From NCBI GenBank assembly GCA_021044545.1, contig CP087990.1, forward strand, positions 1,550,001-1,614,000: DNA of 64,000 nt. The letters are read 5' to 3'. A program made the position numbers and the translations under genes. This document shows positions 39,307 to 47,629 of this stretch, in pieces. Positions within the stretch are counted from its first letter, which is position 1. Every line of letters starts with the position of its first letter. Origin of the DNA: Comamonadaceae bacterium M7527 (GTDB lineage: Bacteria > Pseudomonadota > Gammaproteobacteria > Burkholderiales > Burkholderiaceae_C). The notes under the pieces were generated by a model, which ran no database searches, was not told the DNA's origin, and saw nothing but the letters and a program-made list of their open reading frames with translations.

Positions 39307-39800
39307 GACTCACCCCCTGCTGCAGTATTGGGTAGCGCGGGCGCACGAGACTGCAACACTTTGGCAGCGCGGTGTATGCCAGCGCGCACACGCTGGTAAG
39401 TACCGCAGCGGCATATGTTTGTCATCGCAGCATCAATATCAGCATCGGTGGGTGCCGCGTTACCAGCAAGTAATGAAGCCGCCGCCATCAACATGCCAGA
39501 CTGGCAGTAGCCGCACTGCGGCACTTGCTCGTCAATCCATGCTTGCTGAACCGCGTGCAGTTCATCGCCTTGCGCCAGTCCCTCAATAGTCGTAATGGCT
39601 TGACCTTGGGCTGCTGATACCGGCAATACACAAGTACGCACGGCTTGCCCGTTCAGGTGAGCCGTGCAAGCGCCACAAGCCGCGATACCACAGCCAAACT
39701 TGGTGCCGGTTAAGTTCAAGTTGTCGCGCAGCACCCACAACAAGGGGGTATCTGGCGCCACATCTACCGTGTGGTTGTCACCGTTTATGAGCAAATCCAT
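39303..39800 (-). CDS. [2Fe-2S] small subunit of the molybdenum oxidoreductase (IorA-like)
   Basis: The 165-residue protein has two [2Fe-2S] clusters: a plant-ferredoxin type (KFGCGIAACGACTAHLNG...RTC) in the N-terminal half, and a helical C-terminal type (VPQCGYCQSGMLM ... NICRCGTYQR). This is the CoxS/IorA/XdhA-like small subunit that passes electrons from the Mo site. It has no signal peptide, so it would be co-exported with its Tat-bearing partner encoded 4 bp downstream in overlap. The gene is divergent from uup across a 177-bp intergenic region. Confidence 0.92.
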   Translation of the reverse strand: MDLLINGDNHTVDVAPDTPLLWVLRDNLNLTGTKFGCGIAACGACTAHLNGQAVRTCVLPVSAAQGQAITTIEGLAQGDELHAVQQAWIDEQVPQCGYCQSGMLMAAASLLAGNAAPTDADIDAAMTNICRCGTYQRVRAGIHRAAKVLQSRAPALPNTAAGGES

Positions 39801-39977
39801 GTTGAATCTGTCGCCTTCCTAAATAAGCGTTGGGTAATCTGGGACACTATAGCCCTGCACAACATGTGCAACAACGCACCTATTGAAAACCCCTCAAGCA
39901 ATGCGTCGTACACGGCACGCCCCCAGCGGACCCCACCTGTAATCATTTTTAGCTTAGCCTCTGGCTTAGGCACGCAC

Positions 39978-41897
39978 ATGGCACTTATTTCACTGAATCA
40001 GGCACATTTGGCTTTTGGCCACGTGGCATTACTAGACTATTGCGACTTCGCACTGGAGACACAAGAGCGCGTAGGCCTCATTGGGCGCAACGGCACAGGC
40101 AAGTCGTCCCTGCTCAAGATTTTGGCCAACATGGACAAGCCCGACGATGGCGAAGTACAACGCCAGCTCAGCGTGCGCGTGGCCTACGTCGCCCAGGAGC
40201 CCTTGCTCAATGCGGACCACACCATTTTTGATTCGGCCAGCGACGGCATTGCCCAGCTCAAGGAAGCACGAGACAAATACCTCAGTGGTGACGCGGATGC
40301 GGACCTTGACGCGCTGCAAACCATTATTGAGGCTCAGGACGGATGGAACTGGGAGCAGCGCGTTGACGAAACCTTGCAACGCCTGCGCCTGGACCCCAAC
40401 GCCCGAGTGGGCCAGCTCTCAGGCGGCATGCGCAAACGTGTGGCCTTGGCACAAGCCTTGGTCAGCCGCCCTGATGTGCTGCTGCTAGACGAGCCCACCA
40501 ACCACTTGGACATGGACGCCATTGTCTGGCTTGAAGACTTACTGATAGGCTTTAAAGGCAGTGTGGTCACCATCAGCCACGACCGCGCGTTTTTGAATCG
40601 CGTGGTCACACGCATTGTGGAGCTGGACCGCGGCAAGCTGCTGAGCTACCCCGGTAACTTTGAGCAATACCAACTGCAAAAAGAAGAGCAGCTGGCGCAA
40701 GAGGCGGTGATCAACGCCAAAGCAGACAAGCTACTGGCCCAAGAAGAGGTATGGGTGCGCAAAGGTGTGGAAGCACGTCGCACTCGCAGCCAAAGCCGCA
40801 TTGGCCGCTTGCAGGACTTGCGCAAACAGCGCGAACAGCGCCGGGATGTGGTGGGCCGTGTGCGCCTAGATGTGTCTACTGGACAAAACAGCGGCAAGAT
40901 TGTGGCCGAGCTAGAAGACGTCAACAAAACATTTGGCCAAGGTGAGACGGCACGCCAAGTGGTCCGCAACTTCAGCACCACGATTTTGCGAGGCGACAAA
41001 GTGGGCCTCATAGGTCCCAACGGCGCTGGTAAAACAACGCTGCTCAAAATCATCTTGGGTCAACTAGAGGCCGACAACGGCAAAGTGCGCTTGGGCAGCC
41101 AGCTGCAAGTGGCTTACTTTGACCAAATGCGCGACCAAATCGACCTGGACGCAACGCTGGAAGACACCATCAGCCCCGGCAGCGAATGGATAGAAATTAA
41201 CGGTAGGCGCACGCACGTTAAAAGCTACCTGAGCGACTTTTTGTTCTCACCCGCACGCGCCAATGCGCCGGTGCGTACATTGTCTGGCGGCGAGCGCAAC
41301 CGTTTGCTGCTGGCGCGCCTGTTTGCCCGCCCCGCCAACGTGCTGGTGCTGGACGAACCCACCAACGACTTGGACATTGACACATTGGACTTGCTGGAAG
41401 ACGTATTGGCCACATTCACGGGCACGGTATTTTTGGTCAGCCACGACCGCGCATTCTTGGACAACGTGGTCACCAGCACCATCGTGAACGAAGGACCAGG
41501 CGTTTGGCGCGAATTTGAAGGCAACGTACAAGACTGGCTCACCCAATCTGAACGCGCTGCGCAATGGGCGCTAACCCGCGCCAGCGCGAATACACCGCCC
41601 AAGGCTGATACTGCTGACAAGTCCTCGGCGCGAGTCGCTGATCAGGCAGCAACAACGCCCAATGCAACGCCTGTCGCCAAGCGCAAGCTCAGCTACAAAG
41701 AGCAGCGCGAGCTGGATGCGCTACCCGCTGCCATTGAGGCTCTGGAGACCGAACACGCCAAGGCCAGTGCGCAGCTTGCTGACGGCAGCCTGTACGTCAA
41801 AGACCCCGCCTTGGCCGCTCAGTTGGCCACGCGGCTTGGTGTGATTGACGACGAGTTGCTCGTGGCCATGGAGCGCATGGAAGCGCTAGGCGGCTAA
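39978..41897 (+). CDS. uup: ABC-F ATPase Uup
   Basis: I start at ATG 39978 (MALISLNQAHLAFGHVALLD) behind a TTAGGC ribosome site, giving 639 residues. The frame is open to 39771, but that stretch overlaps the divergent gene and is not Uup-like. Two ABC modules are present: Walker A GRNGTGKSS and GPNGAGKTT, signatures LSGGMRKRVALAQAL and LSGGERNRLLLARL, Walker B VLLLDEPTNHLD and VLVLDEPTNDLD. A linker and a C-terminal coiled coil of about 80 residues (KRKLSYKEQRELDALP...) distinguish Uup from EttA. There are no membrane segments. Uup acts on ribosomes or branched DNA intermediates; its exact role is debated. The last 4 bp overlap the convergent PIN gene. Confidence 0.93.
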   Translation: MALISLNQAHLAFGHVALLDYCDFALETQERVGLIGRNGTGKSSLLKILANMDKPDDGEVQRQLSVRVAYVAQEPLLNADHTIFDSASDGIAQLKEARDKYLSGDADADLDALQTIIEAQDGWNWEQRVDETLQRLRLDPNARVGQLSGGMRKRVALAQALVSRPDVLLLDEPTNHLDMDAIVWLEDLLIGFKGSVVTISHDRAFLNRVVTRIVELDRGKLLSYPGNFEQYQLQKEEQLAQEAVINAKADKLLAQEEVWVRKGVEARRTRSQSRIGRLQDLRKQREQRRDVVGRVRLDVSTGQNSGKIVAELEDVNKTFGQGETARQVVRNFSTTILRGDKVGLIGPNGAGKTTLLKIILGQLEADNGKVRLGSQLQVAYFDQMRDQIDLDATLEDTISPGSEWIEINGRRTHVKSYLSDFLFSPARANAPVRTLSGGERNRLLLARLFARPANVLVLDEPTNDLDIDTLDLLEDVLATFTGTVFLVSHDRAFLDNVVTSTIVNEGPGVWREFEGNVQDWLTQSERAAQWALTRASANTPPKADTADKSSARVADQAATTPNATPVAKRKLSYKEQRELDALPAAIEALETEHAKASAQLADGSLYVKDPALAAQLATRLGVIDDELLVAMERMEALGG

Positions 41898-42328
41898 ATA
41901 GCCTTGGATGGCTCTAGCGAAGCCACCACCTGGATTCCAAGTTTTTTGAGTCGGCCACGCATGGCCAGCACAGCTTTATCTTTGCTCACCAGCGTGGCCT
42001 GGCAAGCCACGGCCAAGTCAATAAACACTTGGTCGTCTGCATCTTTACAGGTGTAGATGGCCTTGGCGGGCACATTGACCATATGGGTTAAACGGTCAAA
42101 CACTTGCATCACCGCATCCACCGTCAAGGTACGCTTCGCTCGGCGTTTGGCTATGAGTGGGTAGCCCAGTACGCGCATCAGTTCGTCACGCATGGGCGCA
42201 CACACCCACCATTGCGCTTGGCCTGATTGCAAGCTGTTAAAAAAGCTTTGCGCCCTGGGATCTTCAAAAACCAAAAAATCTAACGCTGTATTGGTATCTA
42301 TGACCCAGCGCTGTGGCGCGCTGGTCAT
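41894..42328 (-). CDS. PIN-domain protein, toxin-like, without a recognisable antitoxin
   Basis: The 144-residue protein is a single PIN domain with the expected acidic residues: Asp in WVIDTNTALDFLV, Glu in MRDELMRVLGYP, and the DADDQVFIDLA cluster, ending with LVSKDKAVLAMRGRL. It resembles the family annotated as 'putative toxin-antitoxin system toxin component, PIN family'. PIN domains are Mg-dependent ribonucleases. Here the gene starts inside the last codons of rlmL (4-bp ATGA overlap) and converges on uup with a 4-bp overlap, so there is no room for a partner antitoxin. Coupling to an rRNA methyltransferase gene suggests RNA processing rather than a classic TA pair, but that is inference. 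Confidence 0.85.
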   Translation of the reverse strand: MTSAPQRWVIDTNTALDFLVFEDPRAQSFFNSLQSGQAQWWVCAPMRDELMRVLGYPLIAKRRAKRTLTVDAVMQVFDRLTHMVNVPAKAIYTCKDADDQVFIDLAVACQATLVSKDKAVLAMRGRLKKLGIQVVASLEPSKAI

Positions 42329-43608
42329 TCGCCGTGACGCTTGCCCATGGCGGTTAAGTCAAAGCGGAACAATCGGCATTCAATAGGACCGTTCCACATG
42401 GGCACGCGGCGCGCCGCTTTCATACGCATTTTGCCGGGCAGCTTCATGTCAGGCGTGAGTAGCCACGCTTGCCAGCCACCAAAGTTGTGCTTCCAGTGCG
42501 TCGCCAGGCGAGCAAAAAACGCATCACCTTCCCCGCTGTCTTCACCGCCATCAACTTGTGCGGCCTCGCGCCATACCTGGTCGCCGCCGCGCTCTGCATG
42601 CCTGCCCGCACGGTCTGCAGCACGCTCGCCCGCCACACCAGCTGCGGCGATACGCTCGCCATAGGGTGGGTTTAACAACAAAATGCCGGTTTTATCGGTG
42701 GGGGCCGTGCGCTGCAAGGCATCACCACCGCGCAGCTGCACAGCGTGTGTCACACCCGCCCTGTGTGCGTTGCGCTCAGCAAAATCAACCATTCGGTGCG
42801 ACACGTCTGAGCCAAACACCAGTACCTCACCGCTGGCGCTGGGTGTACGCAACACGCTGTCTTCGGCTTGGTCCAGCAAGCCTTCCCACACATGCGACTG
42901 ATAGGGCAGCAAATTGGCAAAGCCAAAACGCCGTTGCAGACCAGCTGCCATATTGCAAGCGATTTGCGCAGCTTCAATGGCTACCGTGCCGCTGCCGCAG
43001 CAAGGGTCATAAAGGGGCGTGGTGGTGGCATCCCAACCGGTCGCCGCAATCATGGCGGCAGCCAAGGTTTCTTTCAACGGCGCGTCGCCCTTGTCTTCGC
43101 GCCAGCCGCGCTTGAACAAAGGTTCACCGCTGGTGTCAATGTAAATAGTGACGTGCGAGGCGTCCAAGTGCGCATGCACGCGCACGTTCGGCCGGGCCGT
43201 GTCTACGTCTGGGCGCGTGCCAAACTTGGTACGCAGCCGGTCCACCACGCCGTCTTTCACGCGCAAGGCGGCAAAGTTCAGGCTCTTGAGTGGGCTGTGC
43301 TGCGAGGTGATGTCCACCTTAAAGGTTTGGCGAGGTGTAAACCATGCCTCCCAAGCCACATCATTGGCTGCAGCGTATATGTCGTCTTCCAAACGATAAG
43401 GCTGGTCGGCAAGCTGCACCAGCACCCGCTGGGCCAAGCGCACATGCAGGTTTAGCAGCATCACCTCGCGCCACGAGGCCTCTACTCGCACACCACCGCG
43501 CACAGCCTTGGCAATATCTGCGGGCTCGTTCAAGACCTTGGCCACCTCTACGGCGAGCATGTCTTCCACGCCGGCGGGGCATGGCAAAAATAATTGCAAA
43601 TTGTTCAC
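42325..43608 (-). CDS. THUMP-domain rRNA methyltransferase (RlmL N-domain type)
   Basis: The 427-residue protein has an N-terminal THUMP region (about 45-160) and a class I SAM methyltransferase domain: SAM-binding DPCCGSGTVAIEAA from residue 201 and catalytic NPPYGER at 313-319. It matches the m2G2445-type 23S methyltransferase half of RlmKL; the second (RlmK) half is absent, as is usual outside gammaproteobacteria. After NPPYGER there is a low-complexity insert of about 45 residues rich in Ala, Gly, Arg and Glu (320-364). Its stop overlaps the PIN gene start and its own start overlaps the rpoN stop (4 bp each), so the three are probably translationally coupled. Confidence 0.9.
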   Translation of the reverse strand: MNNLQLFLPCPAGVEDMLAVEVAKVLNEPADIAKAVRGGVRVEASWREVMLLNLHVRLAQRVLVQLADQPYRLEDDIYAAANDVAWEAWFTPRQTFKVDITSQHSPLKSLNFAALRVKDGVVDRLRTKFGTRPDVDTARPNVRVHAHLDASHVTIYIDTSGEPLFKRGWREDKGDAPLKETLAAAMIAATGWDATTTPLYDPCCGSGTVAIEAAQIACNMAAGLQRRFGFANLLPYQSHVWEGLLDQAEDSVLRTPSASGEVLVFGSDVSHRMVDFAERNAHRAGVTHAVQLRGGDALQRTAPTDKTGILLLNPPYGERIAAAGVAGERAADRAGRHAERGGDQVWREAAQVDGGEDSGEGDAFFARLATHWKHNFGGWQAWLLTPDMKLPGKMRMKAARRVPMWNGPIECRLFRFDLTAMGKRHGE

Positions 43609-45296
43609 AGTGCTTTTCTCAAATTGGCCGGCGCAATACGCATGGCCTCACGGTATTTGGCCACCGTGCGACGGGCACATTCAATACCGTTTTCGCGCAG
43701 CAACTCCGATAGCTGGTTGTCTGACAGCGGTTTTTTGGATGTCTCGGCAGCAATAAACTGCTTAATCAAAGCGCGCACGGCGGTACTGGATGTATTGGCA
43801 CCAGACTCCGTACCCAGGCCAGAGCCAAAGAAGTACTTCAGCTCAAACGTGCCTTGCGGCGTGGCCATGTACTTGGCGGTGGTGACGCGGCTGATGGTGG
43901 ACTCATGCAAGCCCAATTCGTCAGCAATTTCGCGCAACACCATGGGCTTCATGGCCAACTCACCGTGTATGAAGAACTGCTGCTGGCGCTCAACAATGGC
44001 GCTGGACACCCGCAAAATGGTCTCGAAGCGCTGCTGGATATTTTTGATAAACCAGCGGGCCTCTTGCAAGCGTTGTTGCATGGCGTTGGCGTCATCTGCC
44101 TTGTCACCTGGCTTTGCCTGTGCCGCAGCATCTGTATTGGCGTCAAGCTTGAGGTCGGCTTTTTCGGCCGCGCGGTCTGCCGCTTTGGATGTTTTGAGCG
44201 CGCTGGCATACATGTCACTGACTTGCAAACGCGGCATCACGTTGGGGTTTAGCGAGACCTTGAAACCCTCACCCGCGCGCGTCACAATCACGTCAGGTAC
44301 CACCACGTTGCGCTCGGTTTGTACAAAGCGCCGACCGGGCTTGGGCTCTAGGCGCTGTATCAACACAATGGCTTGCTTTACCAGCTCTTCGTCAACGTCA
44401 CACAGCTGCGCCAAACGCTTCACATCCCGCTTAGCCAGCAGCTCCAAAGGCTTGGCAACTATGGCCAGGGCCGCTTGTGCAACCGGTGTGTTGCGCATAT
44501 CTTCAATTTGCAAACGCAAGCACTCTGTCAGCTCTCGCGCCCCTACGCCTATGGGCTCCATGGCCTGCAAGTGCTCTAGCGCGTCTTCAAACAACACCAC
44601 AAAGTCATCATGTGCGGCCCAGTCGTCACCGGCCAGGCTGTGCGCCAAATCGCCCAAACTGTCGGCCAAATAGCCGTCTTCGTCCAATGACTCAATCAGC
44701 ATGTACAGCGCCGCTTTTTCTTCGTCGCTCAAACGCAGGCCCAAGGCTTGTTGGTGCAAGTGGTCTTGCAGACTGACGGCCGCACTCGCAAGGTCTTGGG
44801 CAGTGGCCTCGCCGTCGCCACTGCCTTTGGGAGTACTGGCTGGTGCGTCGCTGCCCCACTCCGAGTCGTTGGGCGCAATTTCCACAGTGCCGTCGCCGTC
44901 CCAGTCTGGCGTGCTGCCATCTGTGGCGGCCTCTGCGCCAGCCTCACTGCTAGGTGCACTTAGCGGCGAGTCAAAGTTGGAAAACTCGTCGTGGTGTGAT
45001 GTGTCCGTATCTGAAGCGACATCGAAAGAGGCTTCCGGGTTGGCGTCTTGATTGCTATCTTGCGCCACTTCCGCAATCGCATCACCCTGGCTAACCGCAG
45101 TATCTGCCTGGTCCACGCCAAATTGCTCGCGCTCGGCGATCTCGTCTGCACGCTCCAGAAACGGGTTGTCGTCCAGCATTTGGTCGACTTCGCTGGACAG
45201 CTCTAGCGTTGACAGCTGCAGCAACCTGATGGATTGCTGCAACGCAGGCGTGAGCGTGAGCTGTTGGGAAACTCTTAGTGATAAACCTTGCTTCAT
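43605..45296 (-). CDS. rpoN: RNA polymerase sigma-54 factor
   Basis: The 563-residue protein has the Gln/Leu-rich activator-interacting region I (LSLRVSQQLTLTPALQQSIR), an unusually long acidic region II (about 55-165, rich in Asp, Ser and Ala), the core-binding domain, a helix-turn-helix, and the RpoN box ARRTVAKYRE at 541-550. It directs transcription from -24/-12 promoters with enhancer-binding ATPases. It is 5 bp after lptB, the conserved lptA-lptB-rpoN order. Downstream comes rlmL rather than the hpf/ptsN genes that commonly follow. Confidence 0.97.
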   Translation of the reverse strand: MKQGLSLRVSQQLTLTPALQQSIRLLQLSTLELSSEVDQMLDDNPFLERADEIAEREQFGVDQADTAVSQGDAIAEVAQDSNQDANPEASFDVASDTDTSHHDEFSNFDSPLSAPSSEAGAEAATDGSTPDWDGDGTVEIAPNDSEWGSDAPASTPKGSGDGEATAQDLASAAVSLQDHLHQQALGLRLSDEEKAALYMLIESLDEDGYLADSLGDLAHSLAGDDWAAHDDFVVLFEDALEHLQAMEPIGVGARELTECLRLQIEDMRNTPVAQAALAIVAKPLELLAKRDVKRLAQLCDVDEELVKQAIVLIQRLEPKPGRRFVQTERNVVVPDVIVTRAGEGFKVSLNPNVMPRLQVSDMYASALKTSKAADRAAEKADLKLDANTDAAAQAKPGDKADDANAMQQRLQEARWFIKNIQQRFETILRVSSAIVERQQQFFIHGELAMKPMVLREIADELGLHESTISRVTTAKYMATPQGTFELKYFFGSGLGTESGANTSSTAVRALIKQFIAAETSKKPLSDNQLSELLRENGIECARRTVAKYREAMRIAPANLRKAL

Positions 45297-45301
45297 GCGC
45301 C

Positions 45302-46138
45302 CTACATGCGGAAGTGCTCACCCAGGTACACACGACGCACATCGACGTTATCGATGATTTGCGCGGGTGTGCCTTGGGCCAACACTTGGCCATCGCTGAT
45401 GATGTAGGCGTGGTCGCAAATACCCAGGGTTTCGCGAACGTTGTGGTCTGTAATGAGCACGCCAATGCCCCGTCCCTTGAGAAACTGAATAATGCGCTGA
45501 ATCTCAATTACCGCAATGGGGTCTATGCCCGCAAATGGCTCGTCTAGCAATATGAAGCGCGGATTGGTTGCCAGTGCCCGCGCAATCTCTACACGACGAC
45601 GCTCACCACCGGATAAGGCCATGGCGCTGGACTCGCGCAAATGCTCAACCCGCAGGTCTTTCAGCAAATCGTCCAAACGCTTTTGAATAGCTGCCTCGCT
45701 CCAGGCTTTGCCTTGTGCGTCGCGCTGCAGCTCCAGCACAGCGCGCACGTTATCTTGTACGTTGAGCTTTCTAAAAATACTGGCCTCTTGTGGCAAGTAA
45801 CCCAAACCACGCGTTGCACGTTTGTGCATGGGCTGGCGCTCTATGCGTTCGCCGTCTAGTTCGATGTGGCCGCCATCGGCACGCACCAGACCAACAATCA
45901 TGTAAAACGAGGTCGTCTTACCAGCCCCGTTGGGGCCTAGCAAACCCACGACCTGGCCTTCGTTAATGGCCAAACTGACATCCTTGACCACCTTGCGTCC
46001 GCCGTAGCTCTTTTGCAAGTGCGTCGCGACCAATTGCTTAACTGGCGCGGTTTGCGCAGGTGCAGTTGCCACACCGTCCAAGGCGCTGGCCTCAGCGTCA
46101 GATAAGTGCTTGGTCAGTGCGTCAGACATATCGGTCAT
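45302..46138 (-). CDS. lptB: LPS export ABC transporter ATP-binding protein LptB
   Basis: I start at ATG 46138 (MTDMSDALTKHLSDAE...), 10 nt after AGG, giving 278 residues; ATG 46129 is also possible. The upstream open frame overlaps lptA and is not native. The ABC domain has Walker A GPNGAGKTTSFYMIVG, Q loop LGYLPQEASIF, signature LSGGERRRVEIARAL and Walker B FILLDEPFAGIDPIAV. About 35 extra N-terminal residues precede the domain, compared with E. coli LptB (241). It powers LPS extraction from the inner membrane with LptFG. It lies between lptA (13 bp) and rpoN (5 bp). Confidence 0.95.
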   Translation of the reverse strand: MTDMSDALTKHLSDAEASALDGVATAPAQTAPVKQLVATHLQKSYGGRKVVKDVSLAINEGQVVGLLGPNGAGKTTSFYMIVGLVRADGGHIELDGERIERQPMHKRATRGLGYLPQEASIFRKLNVQDNVRAVLELQRDAQGKAWSEAAIQKRLDDLLKDLRVEHLRESSAMALSGGERRRVEIARALATNPRFILLDEPFAGIDPIAVIEIQRIIQFLKGRGIGVLITDHNVRETLGICDHAYIISDGQVLAQGTPAQIIDNVDVRRVYLGEHFRM

Positions 46139-46151
46139 GCTGGATGCCTGC

Positions 46152-46763
46152 TTAGTTGCTGGGCGCTGGCGTACTGGGCTTTGGTGCCAGCACGGCGCGC
46201 ACGCGACCTGAAGACTGCGAGCCGGTTTTGACAGCCCCGTCCACCACAAACCTGGCGTCTTGCGAGGTATACACAATGCGCTCGCCGGCCGTCTCATCTG
46301 CCATGGTGTCGCCACGAAAACGCCGCATCACTGCTTTGCCGGTTAACGCCAAGCGCTCTGTGGCGCTGTTGTAGTCAATGCGGGTGGCTTGACCTCGAAT
46401 GGACTCGTTGTCGACATCGCGGTCTTGGGAAAACGTGGACAGGCGGCCAGCATATGACGTGGCAATACCAATTTGCGCGCCGTCGACACCATCGCGCACC
46501 TCAAAGCGGTCTGCCTTGATGACAATACTGCCCTTGGTAATTACGACGTTGCCGGTAAACACACTCACGCGATTTGCATCGTCTACGCGCAAGGCGTCGG
46601 CAGTCGCGTAAAGGGGTTGGTCCTTGTCGCCTTGCTTGGCCTGCACGGGCATGCACAACAAGGCAGCAACCAGCAAACTGAACACCATCAGCGACGCCAA
46701 ACGCAACGCTGCTGACTGGCGTGCGAACACTTGAACTGGTGGATGGAGAGGTAGCTTAGGCAT
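46152..46763 (-). CDS. lptA: LPS transport periplasmic protein LptA
   Basis: I start at ATG 46763 (MPKLPLHPPVQVFARQ), giving 203 residues; the longer open frame lies upstream of the likely promoter. A signal peptide runs through ALRLASLMVFSLLVAALLCM to a cleavage site near VQA-KQG. The OstA/LptA beta-jellyroll follows (ATADALRVDDANRVSVFTGN, KGSIVIKADRFEV, RGQATRIDYN). LptA bridges LptC to LptD across the periplasm. lptC, normally directly upstream, is absent; dsbA is there instead behind a strong terminator. Confidence 0.9.
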   Translation of the reverse strand: MPKLPLHPPVQVFARQSAALRLASLMVFSLLVAALLCMPVQAKQGDKDQPLYATADALRVDDANRVSVFTGNVVITKGSIVIKADRFEVRDGVDGAQIGIATSYAGRLSTFSQDRDVDNESIRGQATRIDYNSATERLALTGKAVMRRFRGDTMADETAGERIVYTSQDARFVVDGAVKTGSQSSGRVRAVLAPKPSTPAPSN

Positions 46764-46777
46764 AGTTATTGCATAAC

Positions 46778-46805
46778 ATTGTAGCCAAACCCAAAGACCT
46801 ATCAA
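46778..46805 (-). promoter_or_regulatory. Probable lptA-lptB-rpoN promoter
   Basis: On the minus strand: -35 TTGATA, 16-bp spacer, -10 TACAAT. The predicted start would be only about 8 nt before the lptA ATG, so the transcript is nearly leaderless, and no good ribosome site is visible. It lies between the dsbA terminator and lptA. Confidence 0.6.
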
Positions 46806-46835
46806 CAGCGTTGAACAACGCGACCGCGCGCGCAC

Positions 46836-46873
46836 AAAAAAGGGCGTCAGCCGGCTAGCCAGCAACGCCCTTT
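46836..46873 (-). terminator. dsbA transcription terminator
   Basis: On the minus strand: GGGCGT and ACGCCC arms, a loop with a second small stem (GCTGGC/GCCGGC-like), then TTTTTT. It lies 18 bp after the dsbA stop and isolates dsbA from lptA. Confidence 0.9.
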
Positions 46874-46890
46874 GGACAACATTGAAGCGC

Positions 46891-47532
46891 TTAGATGGTG
46901 CGGGCACGCACAATCAAATCATCCGCCACATCCAAAGATTTGGGGCCTTGACCGGGTATGTAAAAACGCCCTGCAACGCCCAAAGCAGGCGTACCCTCAA
47001 CGCCATAAGCGGCGGTGAGCTGCGAAGCACGCTTGGCCTTGCCAGAAGCGCTAAAACCGCTAAACGCCATCTCAAACGCTTTTTGGTCAACGCCTTGAGC
47101 AACGACCCAAGCCACAATGCTTTGCGCAGACAGCAGGCGTTGCTTATCGTTGTGAATAGCGGCAAACACTTTGCCGTGCAACTTCTCAACCAGACCCATG
47201 GACTCCAGCGCGTAATACAATCGCTGCAAAGGCTCCATGGCTGTGTTGAAGGCAACCGGCACGCGACGCACGACCACGCCTGCGGACTGCTTGCTCATCC
47301 AACGCTCAAAGTCGGGTTCAAAGCGGTAGCAATGAATACAGGTGTAAGCAAAAAACTCAAGCACCTCAACCTGACCGGGCGCACTGTCCACCGCCACGGG
47401 TGACTGCAGGCGGGTGTAGTTCACGCCCTCCTGAAAACGGCCTTGCGCAAAAGAGCCCATCGGCAAGGCCATGCCTGCGGCCAAACCCGCCACTGTTACC
47501 GCAAAGCTGCGACGTCCTAAAGATTCCGTCAT
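46891..47532 (-). CDS. dsbA: Thiol:disulfide interchange protein DsbA
   Basis: The 213-residue protein has an N-terminal export signal (GRRSFAVTVAGLAAGMALPM) with a twin-arginine-like pair, ending near SFAQ-GR. The thioredoxin-fold active site CIHC is in FFAYTCIHCYRFEPDFERW, and the cis-Pro loop is VEGTPALGV. It introduces disulfides into exported proteins and is reoxidised by DsbB. It follows the SPOR gene by 97 bp in the run argS-SPOR-dsbA, and ends at a strong intrinsic terminator. Confidence 0.94.
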   Translation of the reverse strand: MTESLGRRSFAVTVAGLAAGMALPMGSFAQGRFQEGVNYTRLQSPVAVDSAPGQVEVLEFFAYTCIHCYRFEPDFERWMSKQSAGVVVRRVPVAFNTAMEPLQRLYYALESMGLVEKLHGKVFAAIHNDKQRLLSAQSIVAWVVAQGVDQKAFEMAFSGFSASGKAKRASQLTAAYGVEGTPALGVAGRFYIPGQGPKSLDVADDLIVRARTI

Positions 47533-47629
47533 ACCGACTCTCCAATGATGTTGTAGTTAACTGCGCCCGGTGGGCTGCGCTGTGTGATTGGGGGCTTGGC
47601 CAGGCTTAAAGTTCCCGCTGGCCGAGCTT

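Noticed and set aside
39771..39977. N-terminal extension of uup
   Set aside because: Overlaps the divergent [2Fe-2S] gene and has no Uup similarity; ATG 39978 has a ribosome site.
41894..42328. Classic PIN toxin-antitoxin module
   Set aside because: No antitoxin gene adjacent; both neighbours are housekeeping genes with 4-bp overlaps.
46764..46913. N-terminal extension of lptA
   Set aside because: Runs through the dsbA terminator and the putative promoter; the signal peptide fits the 46763 start.
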